A stretch of DNA of 64,000 bases, from assembly GCA_963743705.1 (NCBI GenBank), contig CAVUQS010000017.1:124001-188000 (forward strand). The letters run 5' to 3'. The notes below the pieces were generated by a model. That model had not been told where the DNA came from. It did no database searches and was given only the letters and a program-made list of their open reading frames with translations. The position numbers were made by a program, and so were the translations under genes. Positions 33,450 through 43,545 of this stretch are shown in pieces (position 1 is the stretch's first letter; the number at the start of each line of letters is the position of its first letter). The DNA comes from PALSA-243 sp963743705. GTDB taxonomy: Bacteria; Acidobacteriota; Terriglobia; Bryobacterales; Bryobacteraceae.

Positions 33450-35666
33450 ATGCGCATCGCCCTGGCGATGATCTTCGCGGCGACGGCCGCGTTGGCGCAA
33501 ACCCAGCATGTCGCGTGGTCGCTTGACGTGCAGCCGAATCCCGCGGCCCCGGGCGCAAAGGCGCTGCTGCGTATCACCGCGAAGCTGGAGCCCGGCTGGC
33601 ACATTTATTCCGGATCCTCTCCGGCGGGCATCCCGGCCTCATTTCAAATCGAGAACGCGCCGGCGGTCGAAAAGTTTCGCACCTTACAGGCCCCGCCCAA
33701 GAAGGCCTACGACGCCAATTTTGGTTCGGAAACGGAAACCTACGAGGGCGAGGCCGTCTTCCTGCTTGACCTGCAACTGAAGAAAGACGCCCCGGCGGGA
33801 GAAGAGCAGGGCAGCGTCAAAGCCAAGTTCCAGGTCTGCAACGCCACCGAATGCGACCCGGGCCATGGAACTGAGCCCTTCACGCTTCGCATCGATCCAG
33901 CTGCCTCCGCGGCCGCGCCCCTAATTCCGCCGGGCTTCACCGAGGTGAAGCCGCCCCTTACCGCGGCCAATGCCGCGTCGGCTGAGGGCTGGCCGGGATT
34001 CCTGGCGTTGGCCTTTGGTTTTGGACTGGCTTCCATTTTCACGCCCTGCGTGTTTCCGATGATTCCGATCACGATGTCCTACTTCCTGAACAAATCGGGC
34101 AGCGTGGCGCAGGCGGTAACGTTCTGTCTCGGCATCATCGTGTTGTTCTCGGGCATCGGCCTGCTGGTGACCGCGCTACTCGGTCCAGTGGGCATTGTGG
34201 CGCTCGGCCAAAGCCCGTGGGTGAACGGATTCATTGCCGTGCTTTTCGTGGTTTTCGGGTTGAGCCTGCTGGGCGCATTTGAGATCACGATTCCTTCCGG
34301 CCTGCTGACGCGCCTCAATCAATCGTCGGAAAAGGGCGGCCTCATCGGCACGCTTCTCATGGGCTTGACGTTCGCGCTGGCGTCGTTCGCCTGCGTGGGA
34401 CCGTTCATGGGCGCGCTGCTCGCGGGTTCGATCTCGGGCGGCTCCCTGCGTCCATTGATCGGCATGGTCACGTTTGCCACCGGCCTGGCGCTGCCGTTCT
34501 TTCTGCTTGCGCTCTTTCCGTCTTACCTGAAACGAATGCCGAAGAGCGGCGGATGGCTCTCGCGCGTGAAGGTGGTGATGGGCTTTGTGATCCTCGCGTG
34601 GAGCTTGAAGTATCTCAGCAGCGTCGATCAGGTGCTGCGCTGGAACATACTCACGCGCGAACGATTTCTATCCATCTGGATCGTCCTATTCGCCGCCGCC
34701 GGTCTGTATTTGCTCGGTTTTCTGCGCCTCGAAGGCGTCAAGTCAGAGGATCGCATGGGCTTGGGGCGATTGCTGTGCGGCCTTGCGTTTGTGGCCTTCG
34801 CGATCACGCTCGCGCCCGGCATGAGCGGTGGCAAATTGGGCGAACTAGACGCTTACGTTCCACTGGCCGGGGAGCGGTTGCAGTGGATGCAGAATCAATA
34901 TCGTGAAGCTCTGGATCGCGCGCGCCGCGAAGGCAAGCTGGTTTTCGTCAATTTCACCGGCTACGCCTGCACCAACTGCCACTGGATGAAGGCCAACATG
35001 TTTACGCGGCCCGAAATCGAAGCCGCCATGCAGAAATTCGTGTTGGTAGAGCTATACGCCGATGCCGGCGATGCCACCTCCGAAGCCAATCAGAAGCTCG
35101 AAATCGCCAAGTTCAACACCGTGGCGGAACCGTTTTACGCTATTCTCACGCCCGATGAGACCGTGGTCGCGACGTTCCCCAGCCTGACGCGCGATCCCGC
35201 GGAATTCGCCGCATTTCTCCGCAAGGGCGACGTTGCGCCCCCCGCGGCGCCTGCCACGGCCGCCGGTGCGCCGCAATTCTCGAAACTCGGCGGCGGCACG
35301 ATCGATCTCAGCGGCAAAGTGTCGGTGGTCAATTTCTGGGCGACGTACTGCGTGCCATGCATCGGCGAAATCCCCAGCTTCAACGCCATTCAGCGCGATT
35401 TTGCGCCGAAAGGCGTGACGGTTGTCGGGGTATCGATGGATGAGGATTCCTCCATCGTCGCGCCGTTCCTGAAAAAACATCCGATGAATTACACCGTCGG
35501 TCTGGGAACTCCGGCGCAGATGGAACAATTCAATCTTGACGTCCTGCCCGTAACGCTGGTGTTCGACAAATCGGGCAAGCAGATCAAACGCTTCGACGGC
35601 GCGCGCAGCCAAGAAGATCTCCGCGCCGCCGTGCAGCAGGCCTCGCAGCCTAATCAAGCGCCGTAG
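33450..35666 (+). CDS. dsbD: DsbD-type thiol reductase fused to a TlpA-like thioredoxin
   Basis: A 738-residue protein that moves electrons from the cytoplasm to periplasmic thiols. Domains in order: signal peptide (to ALAQ); an N-terminal DsbD-alpha-like domain at about 18-150 with a Cys pair in FQVCNATECDPG; an eight-helix membrane domain at about 185-460 with cysteines in IFTPCVFPMIP and SFACVGPFMG; a thioredoxin-like gamma domain with C507-x-x-C510 (YACTNCHW); and an additional thioredoxin domain with C634-x-x-C637 (TYCVPCIGE). The last domain is not part of ordinary DsbD (about 565 residues). It resembles TlpA/ResA, so the usual client appears to be built in. Start ATG at 33450 has GGGAGG upstream. 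Confidence 0.93.
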   Translation: MRIALAMIFAATAALAQTQHVAWSLDVQPNPAAPGAKALLRITAKLEPGWHIYSGSSPAGIPASFQIENAPAVEKFRTLQAPPKKAYDANFGSETETYEGEAVFLLDLQLKKDAPAGEEQGSVKAKFQVCNATECDPGHGTEPFTLRIDPAASAAAPLIPPGFTEVKPPLTAANAASAEGWPGFLALAFGFGLASIFTPCVFPMIPITMSYFLNKSGSVAQAVTFCLGIIVLFSGIGLLVTALLGPVGIVALGQSPWVNGFIAVLFVVFGLSLLGAFEITIPSGLLTRLNQSSEKGGLIGTLLMGLTFALASFACVGPFMGALLAGSISGGSLRPLIGMVTFATGLALPFFLLALFPSYLKRMPKSGGWLSRVKVVMGFVILAWSLKYLSSVDQVLRWNILTRERFLSIWIVLFAAAGLYLLGFLRLEGVKSEDRMGLGRLLCGLAFVAFAITLAPGMSGGKLGELDAYVPLAGERLQWMQNQYREALDRARREGKLVFVNFTGYACTNCHWMKANMFTRPEIEAAMQKFVLVELYADAGDATSEANQKLEIAKFNTVAEPFYAILTPDETVVATFPSLTRDPAEFAAFLRKGDVAPPAAPATAAGAPQFSKLGGGTIDLSGKVSVVNFWATYCVPCIGEIPSFNAIQRDFAPKGVTVVGVSMDEDSSIVAPFLKKHPMNYTVGLGTPAQMEQFNLDVLPVTLVFDKSGKQIKRFDGARSQEDLRAAVQQASQPNQAP

Positions 35667-35680
35667 GCTGGGGGCCTCTA

Positions 35681-37169
35681 CTACTTCCCGTCGCCGAACG
35701 TGATGGTCGATTCGCCGGTGTACTTCCTGTAATTCCGGAAATCGATGGTATTGCGGCTGCAATTGGACGTGCCGCGCTGGCAGCTTAGCGTTTCCGAGTG
35801 CACGGGCAGCAAATACTGCTTCGCATCGCCCAGGCGGATGTACTCGTAGTCGGTCGCGGATTCCACGGTGTCGCTTTCAAAGTCCGAGGGGAAGCCGTAG
35901 GCCTGCATTTCGATGCGCATTACGCGCGCCGTTTTAGGATCGATCCACACCGTGCCTTTGTAAGCCGGGTCATATTGCTGCGAGCCCATGTGGATGCTCC
36001 AATGCGAATTGGCGTGGGTCACGTTGAAGTCGTATTGCTTAGTGGGGATTCCTGCGATGCGCGAGTCGCCGCGAAAGTGGAAATCGGCGGCGGTCTGCGG
36101 CGCGAAGAGATCGATGAGCACCGTGCCGAATTCGCCGGTAGACCAGGCGCCGCCCAATTCTTCGATCTTTTTATTGACCGGACGGCCATTCACGGTGAGC
36201 TTGCGGTAATCTTCTTTCCCGTCCTGATAAACCACCTCGGAGCCGACTACATCCACCGCCTGCCAATTCGACGGCCGGGTGGTGCTCTGGTAGCGCGACA
36301 TCATTTCCTGGCAAAGATAGTTGGGCAGGGTCGTCGTGAAATCGAGCGCCGTATCCGCTGCCTTGCGAATCAAATCGTCGCCGCGTTGCGCCGGAATGGC
36401 GCCGCCAAACGAGCCTGCGCCGGTGGTATCTTCTTCACCCGCGCGCCACGGTTGGAATCCGTCCGGGAGGCGCGGCGCTGGCCACGGTGGTAGGCTTCGG
36501 CGGCGGAGGACCCTCCGCGGGAATCGGCGGCAGTGGCGCAGCTTTCTCGCGGCTCGGATCGGCCGCCGCTCCGCGCTGCAGCGTCGGCGGACCAGGGTCG
36601 TCACGATCGGTCCTGGCCGGCGGCGGGGCCGCCTCGGTGGCTTTCGGCTGCGTCGCCGGGGTCTCCGCCCAGGCGTCGGGAACCCTGTCCTTGTCCTTGC
36701 TTGCGGTGTCGGGTTCAGCGCCCGCGGCTTTCTCCCAGTAGACATTGGCCGCGGTCAAGTAGCCGGTGTTGTCCTCGGGGCCCTCGATCGAGAGCTGATC
36801 GCCGGGATTGAACTTCGGATCTTTGATCTCGGCGCCGCCCTTGAAGAACTTCGTCGACCCGGTGCGGCGGAAATCCAGAATGCGGTCATCGTCCAAAGCC
36901 AGCGTGATGGTCTTCGAATCCATCTGCTTCAGCTTGCCGCGAAAGTTGGGTAAGGGCTGTCCCTTGGTCGAACTGTTCGGCTGGGATTTGCCGCGCGAGG
37001 GGATGGGAATGCCGCCCACCGGGTTGCGGGGATATCCGCCCGGATACCCGCCGCCGGGATAACCAACCGGCGGCATCACCTGAGCCGCAGCTACGCCAAC
37101 TGTAAGGGCAATAAGCCAGAACTTACCGGCGCCAAACCCGTGAAGAGAGGCCACACGAATTCCAGGCAT
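35681..37169 (-). pseudogene. Secreted acidobacterial protein, reading frame broken once
   Basis: Two overlapping frames make one protein. The 5' part (37169 to about 36460) has a signal peptide, a Gly/Pro/Tyr-rich stretch (GYPGGGYPGGYP), a DUF5666-like beta domain (GKLKQMDSKTITLALDDDRILDF) and a Pro-rich linker. The 3' part (about 36480 to 35681) is a conserved-looking secreted domain (DFTTTLPNYLCQEMMSRYQSTT to YRKYTGESTITFGDGK). Translation changes frame by one base near 36440-36490, in a GC-rich run. Both halves look well preserved, so a base-call error or a very recent mutation is likely. The start ATG at 37169 has GGAG at good spacing. Its function is unknown. Confidence 0.7.
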
Positions 37170-37209
37170 GGGACGCTCCATTAGTGGCAATAGATGCGCC
37201 ACTATCTCC

Positions 37210-38778
37210 CTAGGTTACCGCGATTGACCGTTCTTCGTCTGCGCCGCCGCGTGTCTTGGAATCCGTCTCCAGGACCTCGCGCACTTTGGTCAGTAGATTG
37301 GTGGGCGTGAAGGGCTTCTGCAGGAAGGAAACTTCCTTGTGCAGAATCCCGCTGTTCACGATCGCACTGTCGGTGTAACCCGACATGTAAAGAACTTTCA
37401 TTTCGGGCCGTTTCTCCACCAGCCCGCGCGCCAGTTCCTTACCGTTGAACTTCGGCATCACTACGTCTGTGATCAGCAGTTGGATCTTGCCGCGGAAGTT
37501 TTCGGAGATGCGCTGCGCGGCGATCGGGTCGGCCGAATCGAGAATTTTGTAGCCCTCGCCTTCGAGCGTCTCGCGCACCAGCGTGCGCACCATCTCGTCG
37601 TCTTCCACCAGCAGGATTGTCTCGCTGCCTTTGGGCGCGCGCTTGGCGCGTACTTCGCGCTCTTCGACGGCCACGCGGTCGAAACGCGGCAGGTAAATCT
37701 TAACGGACGATCCGCGCCCTTCCTCGCTGTATACTTCCACGCTGCCGCCGCTCTGCTTCACGATGCCGAACACCGTGGAAAGGCCGAGTCCTGTGCCTTT
37801 GCCCGGCGCCTTGGTGGTGAAGAAAGGCTCGAACAGACGCTTGCGCGTGGCTTCATCCATGCCGGAACCCGTGTCGCTCACTGCGAGCATCACGTAGGGA
37901 CCGGGTTTCACGGCGATGTGGCGCGCGGCGTAATGATCGTCGAGCGTCACGTTGGCGGTCTCAATGGTCAATGCGCCGCCACTCGGCATCGCATCGCGCC
38001 CGTTCACCACCAGGTTCATGAGCACTTGCTCGATCTGGCCCGGGTCTGCGTTCACGCTGCCGAGAGTGCCGTGCAGCGCGAGCCGCAGGTCGATGTCTTC
38101 ACTGATGAGCCGGCGCAGCATGGCGCTCATGCCGTTCACCAGGCGATTAAGATCGATCACCTTCGGCTGCAACACTTGCCGCCGGCTGAAAGCCAAAAGC
38201 TGATTGGTGAGCGCGGCCGCGCGATCTCCCGCCTTCAGGATTTGCTCGGCCGAATGCCTGTTCGCGTCGCCTTCCTGAAGATTGTTGAGGATTAGCTGGC
38301 TGTAGCCGCTGATGATGGTGAGCAGATTATTGAAGTCGTGCGCCACGCCGCCGGCCAGCATGCCGACGGCTTCCATCTTCTGCGCCTGCCGGAGTTGCTC
38401 TTCGAGCTCGCGCCGTCCGGTGACATCCATGATCACGGCGAGCTGGAGCGTGCGGCCATCGTATTCGATATCGTGCACGGCGATCTCTACATCGATCGCG
38501 AGCCCCGACTTGGTGCGATGGCGCCAAACTTCCGGCGCATTTTTCTGCGTGTCGCGCCGCTGCGCTAAGAAGCGGTCGACGTCTTCCACCGGCTGCAATT
38601 CGCGCAGCGGCATACCTTGTAGTTCGTCGGTGGCATAGCCGTAGAGCTTTGCCGCCGCCTTGTTTGCTTCTAGGATACTTCGGCTCGCTGCATCGAATAC
38701 CCACATCGGCTGTGGATGATCCTGAAACAGGAGCCGGAATTTTCGATCCTGATCTTTTAAAAATTGCTTCGCCGGCAT
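37210..38778 (-). CDS. PAS-domain hybrid sensor histidine kinase
   Basis: A 522-residue cytoplasmic protein. A PAS domain covers about 12-125 (FRLLFQDHPQPMWVFDAASRSILEAN). HisKA carries the H-box MLAGGVAHDFNNLLTII (H147). The HATPase domain covers about 245-375 with VSDTGSGMD, FEPFFTTK and GTGLGLS. A C-terminal receiver at about 395-515 has acceptor D438 in LLITDVVMP and K488 in LQKPFTP. This is a hybrid kinase whose own receiver may act as a phosphate sink or pass phosphate on. The start is uncertain: ATG at 38778 begins just before the PAS domain, with in-frame alternatives at 38832 and 38865. No partner regulator is adjacent. Confidence 0.9.
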   Translation of the reverse strand: MPAKQFLKDQDRKFRLLFQDHPQPMWVFDAASRSILEANKAAAKLYGYATDELQGMPLRELQPVEDVDRFLAQRRDTQKNAPEVWRHRTKSGLAIDVEIAVHDIEYDGRTLQLAVIMDVTGRRELEEQLRQAQKMEAVGMLAGGVAHDFNNLLTIISGYSQLILNNLQEGDANRHSAEQILKAGDRAAALTNQLLAFSRRQVLQPKVIDLNRLVNGMSAMLRRLISEDIDLRLALHGTLGSVNADPGQIEQVLMNLVVNGRDAMPSGGALTIETANVTLDDHYAARHIAVKPGPYVMLAVSDTGSGMDEATRKRLFEPFFTTKAPGKGTGLGLSTVFGIVKQSGGSVEVYSEEGRGSSVKIYLPRFDRVAVEEREVRAKRAPKGSETILLVEDDEMVRTLVRETLEGEGYKILDSADPIAAQRISENFRGKIQLLITDVVMPKFNGKELARGLVEKRPEMKVLYMSGYTDSAIVNSGILHKEVSFLQKPFTPTNLLTKVREVLETDSKTRGGADEERSIAVT

Positions 38779-39108
38779 AATCCAAAAACCGGTTCGGGAA
38801 GAGCAAGAACTCTGAGCGGCTCCGAAACCCATATCAGCATACTGTTGTTGGCTCGCCGCATCCAAGTCTCGATCAAGCTCCGTTGTTAAGAAAAGAACGG
38901 GAGCGTTCCCCTATCCATCTCGTGAGACGCTCTTCCACAAATTTCAATTACTAGAGTAGAGATTAAAATCCTTCAAGTCTGCTCGGAAACATACGTAGAC
39001 CAATGCTAGGCGTCATGGTACCCGGGTCCTTGTTCTTCTTGACGTGGAAGTACCTGATGTCTTCAGTTAGTACACCGGAAAGGCCTGAAAATCGGCCTTT
39101 TCGGAGGA
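38779..39108. other. Intergenic region between hybrid kinase and tolB
   Basis: The 330 bases contain no convincing gene. The right end holds the terminator of tolB (39079-39101). The left end must contain the promoter of the hybrid kinase; in-frame start codons at 38832 and 38865 mean that up to 87 bases of this stretch could be coding. Composition is lower in GC than the flanking genes. Confidence 0.5.
39079..39101 (-). terminator. Candidate terminator of tolB
   Basis: AAAGGCC at 39079-39085 pairs with GGCCTTT at 39094-39100 around an 8-base loop. Read on the minus strand it follows the tolB stop by about 8 bases. The stem is short (7 pairs) and the trailing T-run is weak, so efficiency is uncertain. 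Confidence 0.55.
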
Positions 39109-40471
39109 CTATCTGCCCCACGCGGCGCCAAAATTCACACCCGAGGTTGTGAGCTGCTTTAGTCCTTTGCCGTCGGCGAGCATAGTCCAGATCTGCTCGT
39201 CCCCCGTACGGGTAGAACTAAACGCGAGGTGAACGCCGTCCGGCGCCCAACTGGGATGCTCGTTCTTTCCGGCGTCGCTGGTGAGTTGCACGTAGCTCTT
39301 ATCGACAGGATTAATGATGAAGATATTTAAATGTCCCGGCTCGTAGCCCTGCGTCCACGAAAACGCGATGTGCGCGCCATCGGGCTGCCATGCCGGGTTG
39401 TAGGCTTCGCCGATGCCGCTGGTCACGCGCGTGACATCGCCGCCATCCGCATTCATGGTGTAGATCTGCGGCGTGCCGCTGCGGCCCGAAGTGAATGCGA
39501 TGAGGTTCGGATTTTTCGGATTCATCATCGGCTCCACCTGCACCGACTGCGACGAATTGATCACGCGCGGATTCGATCCATCTAATCCCGCGATATAGAT
39601 CCGGTAAGAATCGTTCAACGCGGCGTCGAACAACACTTGCTTGCCATCGGGCGTGAACGAGCTGTGCGCGGAATAATCGGTGCGCGGATTCACGAACGCC
39701 AGTTGCCGCAACGGGTCGAGCGAGTAAAGAAAGACGCGCGCCGGCTTGCCCTCGCCCGGATGCGCCGTGCACATGAGGCGCGATCCATCCGGCGCGATGG
39801 CGGGCGATGTGGCGATGGTGTTGAAATGCGTAAGCTGGTGTTGGTTGGAGCCGTCCCAATCCATGGCCCAGATTTCCTGGTGTCCGCTACGGTTCGAGAC
39901 GAAGTAGATGTGCGTGCCCGCGAGCGAAATGCCGCCGAAATTTTTCAAGATGGCGGCGGCGAACTCGTGCGCCGCTTTGCGCGCGCCATTCTCGCTTGGC
40001 CGGCGCCGAGTAACGCTCGCCGATCACTTGCGCCTGGCGCGGCGTGGGCTGGGTGAGATCGAAGAAGTAACCGAAGGCCGCGAACACTCCGTTCTTGGCG
40101 GCCGCGTAGCCAAACGCGAGATAGGTGGCTTGCGTCGGAGGGTTAGCCCAATCGGACATCAGGCGGCCGCCGGCGCGTTCCAGATCGGGCCGCGGATTGA
40201 GGATGTCGGAAGGCTGCTGCGGCGTGACGGTGGGGTATGACGTTTTCGGAATGAGCTTGATGACGCCGGAGTCTTCTAAATCGGACCAGAGCGTCTGATT
40301 GAAGACGCCCATGAGCGGCTGCGCGTCATCCGCGCCGCGGAAATCCGGCACGGCAATCGCGGGGCGTTCGATCTTTTTGCTAACATCCCCGACGTAGTCG
40401 GGCCGCTTTTGCGCGGTCAGTGCGGCCACCAAAAGCCCTGCCAGGGCGGCCCGTCCGACGTTACCCATCAA
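39109..40471 (-). pseudogene. tolB: TolB beta-propeller protein, reading frame broken once
   Basis: The Tol-Pal periplasmic protein TolB split over two frames. The 5' part (from 40471) has a signal peptide and the TolB N-terminal domain (AIAVPDFRGADDAQPL to QAQVIGERYSAP). The 3' part holds the six-bladed propeller with repeats such as SFTPDGKQVLFDA and SWAPDGVHLAFSS, ending at 39109. In a third frame just before the propeller the missing link reads ENGARKAAHEFAAAILKNFGG, the standard TolB junction. Removing one A of the AA pair near 40007 would give SAPASENGARK and restore a single protein of about 450 residues. TolB is important for envelope integrity, so a base-call error is more likely than a true null. 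Confidence 0.85.
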
Positions 40472-40560
40472 ACAGAGAGTAACATCTGTAGTACGGTTGT
40501 CCAGAGGCGTGGGGCTTCCAGGCCGTGCGGATTGTGGGCAAATCGGAGCTGCGGCTGTGC

Positions 40561-41400
40561 CTAGCCGCGCACGCCGTCCGAAGGCACCGTGACCTGGATT
40601 TCCTTCTTGTTCCGCACCACGGTCACCGGGAAATTCGTCTTCTGCCGCGCTGTGCGCAAAGCGGTGCTCAATTCGCGCATCGTGCCCACATGCGCATCGT
40701 CTACTTTGACGATGACGTCGCCGGCTTTGATGCCCGCGCGCTCGGCCACCGATCCGCTGGTCACCATTTTCACCAGCAGGCCATCCTTCACGCCGAAGAA
40801 TTCCGCGAATTGCTGTTCATTGCCCAACGATTCGCACTCCACGCCCAAGGCCGTGTTCTGCGTGATGGTCACGATCTGCGGAATGTCCATGTTCGGCCAG
40901 CGCACTTCGGGCGGCCAATTCACGCCGGGCGGAAGTTGTTCGCTCCACACCTCCGGCGCTTCGGGCGTCATGGGGATCGTCATTACCGCCGCCTCGCGGC
41001 GGCTTTCGATCGTCGCGGCGATGGTTTGCATGGCGCCGTTGCGCCAGACGCCGATCTTCACCGGTCGCCCCGCCACGCTTTCGCGCACCATCCGCGACAA
41101 TTGCTCCAAGCCTTGAACGCGCTGGCCGTCATATTCTAAAACGACGTCGTTGACCTTTAATCCGGCCTTCTCCGCCGGACTCCCGGGATACACCAGCGTG
41201 ATCTCGGCTCCGCGCTCTTCAGTCATTTTGAGCGACTTGGCCTTGGCGGAATCCACGTCCATGAGCCCCACGCCAAGATAACTGCCGCTTGCGCCGATCG
41301 CCGTAGCCGTTCGCGCGCGCGGCGCCTGCTGCCCGAACCCGGACGGCAATGCCAGCGCCGAAACGGCGCACATCGCTAAAATTCGCCCTGAATTTTTCAT
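40561..41400 (-). CDS. Secreted protein with two PDZ domains
   Basis: A 279-residue protein with a signal peptide (to SGFGQQ). The first PDZ domain is at about 38-125 (SYLGVGLMDVDSAKAKSL, YPGSPAEKAGLKVNDVVLEYDG). After a linker of Pro and Trp comes a second PDZ at about 185-275 (GSVAERAGIKAGDVIVKVDD). No protease domain is present, so it is a DegS/HtrA-like sensor without catalytic activity. It lies downstream of the ECF sigma, anti-sigma and DUF4097 genes in the same direction, 53 bases after the DUF4097 gene. It probably belongs to the same envelope-stress unit, binding exposed C-termini of misfolded proteins. Confidence 0.85.
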   Translation of the reverse strand: MKNSGRILAMCAVSALALPSGFGQQAPRARTATAIGASGSYLGVGLMDVDSAKAKSLKMTEERGAEITLVYPGSPAEKAGLKVNDVVLEYDGQRVQGLEQLSRMVRESVAGRPVKIGVWRNGAMQTIAATIESRREAAVMTIPMTPEAPEVWSEQLPPGVNWPPEVRWPNMDIPQIVTITQNTALGVECESLGNEQQFAEFFGVKDGLLVKMVTSGSVAERAGIKAGDVIVKVDDAHVGTMRELSTALRTARQKTNFPVTVVRNKKEIQVTVPSDGVRG

Positions 41401-41453
41401 AAAAGTATTCCCTCATTGCGGCTAACGGATAGCCGTCTATCGAACGCGGCTCG

Positions 41454-42611
41454 TCATGGCCGCTTAATAAAAATTGTCCCGCCCGTGCCGCTGATCTGCA
41501 GCAGCGGGCCGCCGCCGTTTACGGGGCCTTCCGCCACTAGTCTCGCGCCGTTCAACCGCGCCTGCACCTGACGGAAATCCGAGACGATTCGCCCGAGTTT
41601 GTCCGTCATGCTGTTCACCGCGCGAATGTTCACGCCGACGTTAGACGGAATCACCACCGTGATGTCACCATTGCCGGTCGCGAGCAGCGAATCCGCCAGG
41701 TGCGCATTCAACAGGCTCGCGAAGATGCTGCCGATCGATGTCGAAACGCGCATCGCGCCCGTGATGTTGCTGACGCGGATGCCTCCGCTGTGCGACTCGC
41801 ACCGCACGCCCCCGGCCGCGCCCACCGAAACCGGACCAGCCATATTGCGCGCCGTCACCGGTCCCGTGGCCTTATCCACCACGATCTCGCCGCCGCCGTT
41901 GGTCGCATCCACGGCCCCGTTGGGCCGACACCGATGTGCACCGTGCCGGCGCCGGTCTGCGCGTTCACGTATCCGCCGGCCTGCAGCGCTTCGATATCGC
42001 CGCCGTCTGTGGCCAGAATCGCCTGGCCGCGCACGCTCTTCACATTGATGCGCCCGCCGCGCGTGGCGCAGCGCAACGATCCGCCTACTTCACCCACGCG
42101 AATATCGCCGCCGCCCGTGGCCAGCCGGCAATCGCCGCGGATGCGGTCGCGACGAAACCTCGCCCGCGCCGGTTTCCACTTCCACCGGCCCGTCCACGCC
42201 CTTGGCGTCCACCGCCCCGCTGGCCGTGAACACCGCCAGCGCCTGCAAGTGCGGCGCACGGATGGTCACTGTGGCCATCGCCGCTCCGCCGGGCGTCGTC
42301 AGCACCGCCCAATCGCCATCCGTTTCCAAGTGGATGGGCTGATGGTTCACCGCCGCCTGCGCGCGCGCCGCCGATGGCGTCATCACGCTGACTTTCACCG
42401 TATACGAGATCTCATGCCCCGGCCCGGCGGACACGCTGACTGGGCCGTGCCCCATCACGCGCAGCCGCGCCGTCGCGGGGATGGTTCCCGAATACACGCG
42501 GACCCACGAATCGCCCTCGCGCTTCCATTGCTGCGGTTGGCCGAAACCGGCCCCCGGAGCCAGCGCGAGCAGGATTGGGATCGCCGCGCTAGAAAGTCCC
42601 AATAGACGCAT
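41454..42611 (-). pseudogene. DUF4097-like secreted beta-repeat protein, frame broken twice
   Basis: Three overlapping frames reconstruct one secreted protein of about 385 residues. The first part (42611 to about 42160) has a signal peptide (to GAGFGQ) and beta strands ending in GAVDAKGVDGPVEVETGAGEV. The middle continues in another frame as GDCRLATGGGDIRVGEVGGS to TGAGTVHIGVG. The last part resumes in a further frame at DATNGGGEIVVDKATGPV and ends at 41454 with a short beta domain. One base must be skipped near 42155 and one inserted near 41925 (a CC run). The repeating GGGDI.V pattern is typical of DUF4097 beta-helix proteins coded beside ECF factors. The ATG at 42611 overlaps the anti-sigma gene by 23 bases. 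Confidence 0.75.
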
Positions 42612-43545
42612 TCATTTCCTTCAGCGCCTGCTGCACCTTCAGGCGTACATATTGGTTGTCTTCGCGCTGCATCACGCTCTGGAGCATGCCCACCATGGAA
42701 TCGTCGCGTTGCGCTACCAGCAGATCCACCACTTGCTTGCGCACCGCGGCGTTATCGTCCGACAGCAGCACGTGCGCCAGAGTTTTGCGGACCTCGGAAT
42801 CGTTAACGAAAGGTTTCAAGCCTTCGAGAGCCTTCAGCCGCACACCCAGATTGGGATCGTGCGCCACTGCGTTCAGGAAGGCGTCGCGGACTTCGCTCGA
42901 ATCGCACTTGGTCTTCAGCACTTCCACCGATTCCACCCGCACCGCCGGATCTTCTCCGCGCGCGCCGGCCATCATCAGTTGGTGGATCGCCGGATCGTCC
43001 ATACGCCCTTCCACCACGCGCCGCCGGGTTTCATCGAATGCAATCTGCACCTTGCCGCCGCTATCCGGCTGCACCGAGCGCACGGTGGAAAACACGTCGT
43101 CACCCGCTAATGACGCTGTGGTCAAGCCGCCACGGTGCGCGCCGAAGCCAGCAAAGGGCGATCCGCCGGGGGTGATCCGCGCCGCCATGAACCCGAGCGC
43201 CACCAGCGCCGCCGCTCCCAGCGGCTGCCGCAGACGGCCCAATCCCTCAAATGTGGAGGCCATGGCTTCCAGAAAGAGCGCCCACGGTCCCTTTTGCGTT
43301 CCCTGCACGCGCGGCGCGCCGCCGGCCACCGCGGCCATGAGGTCTGCGCGGCAGTCTTCCAACAAGAGAGCCGGCGCCGGCGCGGCCCGGTAATCGAGCG
43401 CGGCCGCCAATTTTCGTTGTTTTTCGAGTTCCACCACGCAGGCCGAGCAGCCTGTGAGGTGCGTCTCCAGAATTTCTTCCTCGCCCGGCGTCAATTCGCC
43501 GTAATAGTAGAGCGGGATCAGACTCGAAATCGAATCGCAAGTCAT
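42589..43545 (-). CDS. Zinc-finger anti-sigma protein with HEAT-like repeats
   Basis: A 318-residue protein. The N-terminal zf-HC2 motif (ETHLTGCSACVVELEKQRK, H...C..C at about 29-36) is the classic anti-sigma zinc-binding helix. A membrane helix lies at about 108-125 (LGAAALVALGFMAARI). The extracytoplasmic part contains at least four HEAT-like helical repeats (VRVESVEVLKTK, VRLKALEGLKP, VRKQVVDLLVAQ, VRLKVQQALKEM). The ATG at 43545 overlaps the sigma stop as ATGA. It should hold the sigma factor at the membrane until an outside signal releases it. The HEAT domain as the sensor part is unusual outside Acidobacteriota. Confidence 0.88.
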   Translation of the reverse strand: MTCDSISSLIPLYYYGELTPGEEEILETHLTGCSACVVELEKQRKLAAALDYRAAPAPALLLEDCRADLMAAVAGGAPRVQGTQKGPWALFLEAMASTFEGLGRLRQPLGAAALVALGFMAARITPGGSPFAGFGAHRGGLTTASLAGDDVFSTVRSVQPDSGGKVQIAFDETRRRVVEGRMDDPAIHQLMMAGARGEDPAVRVESVEVLKTKCDSSEVRDAFLNAVAHDPNLGVRLKALEGLKPFVNDSEVRKTLAHVLLSDDNAAVRKQVVDLLVAQRDDSMVGMLQSVMQREDNQYVRLKVQQALKEMNASIGTF

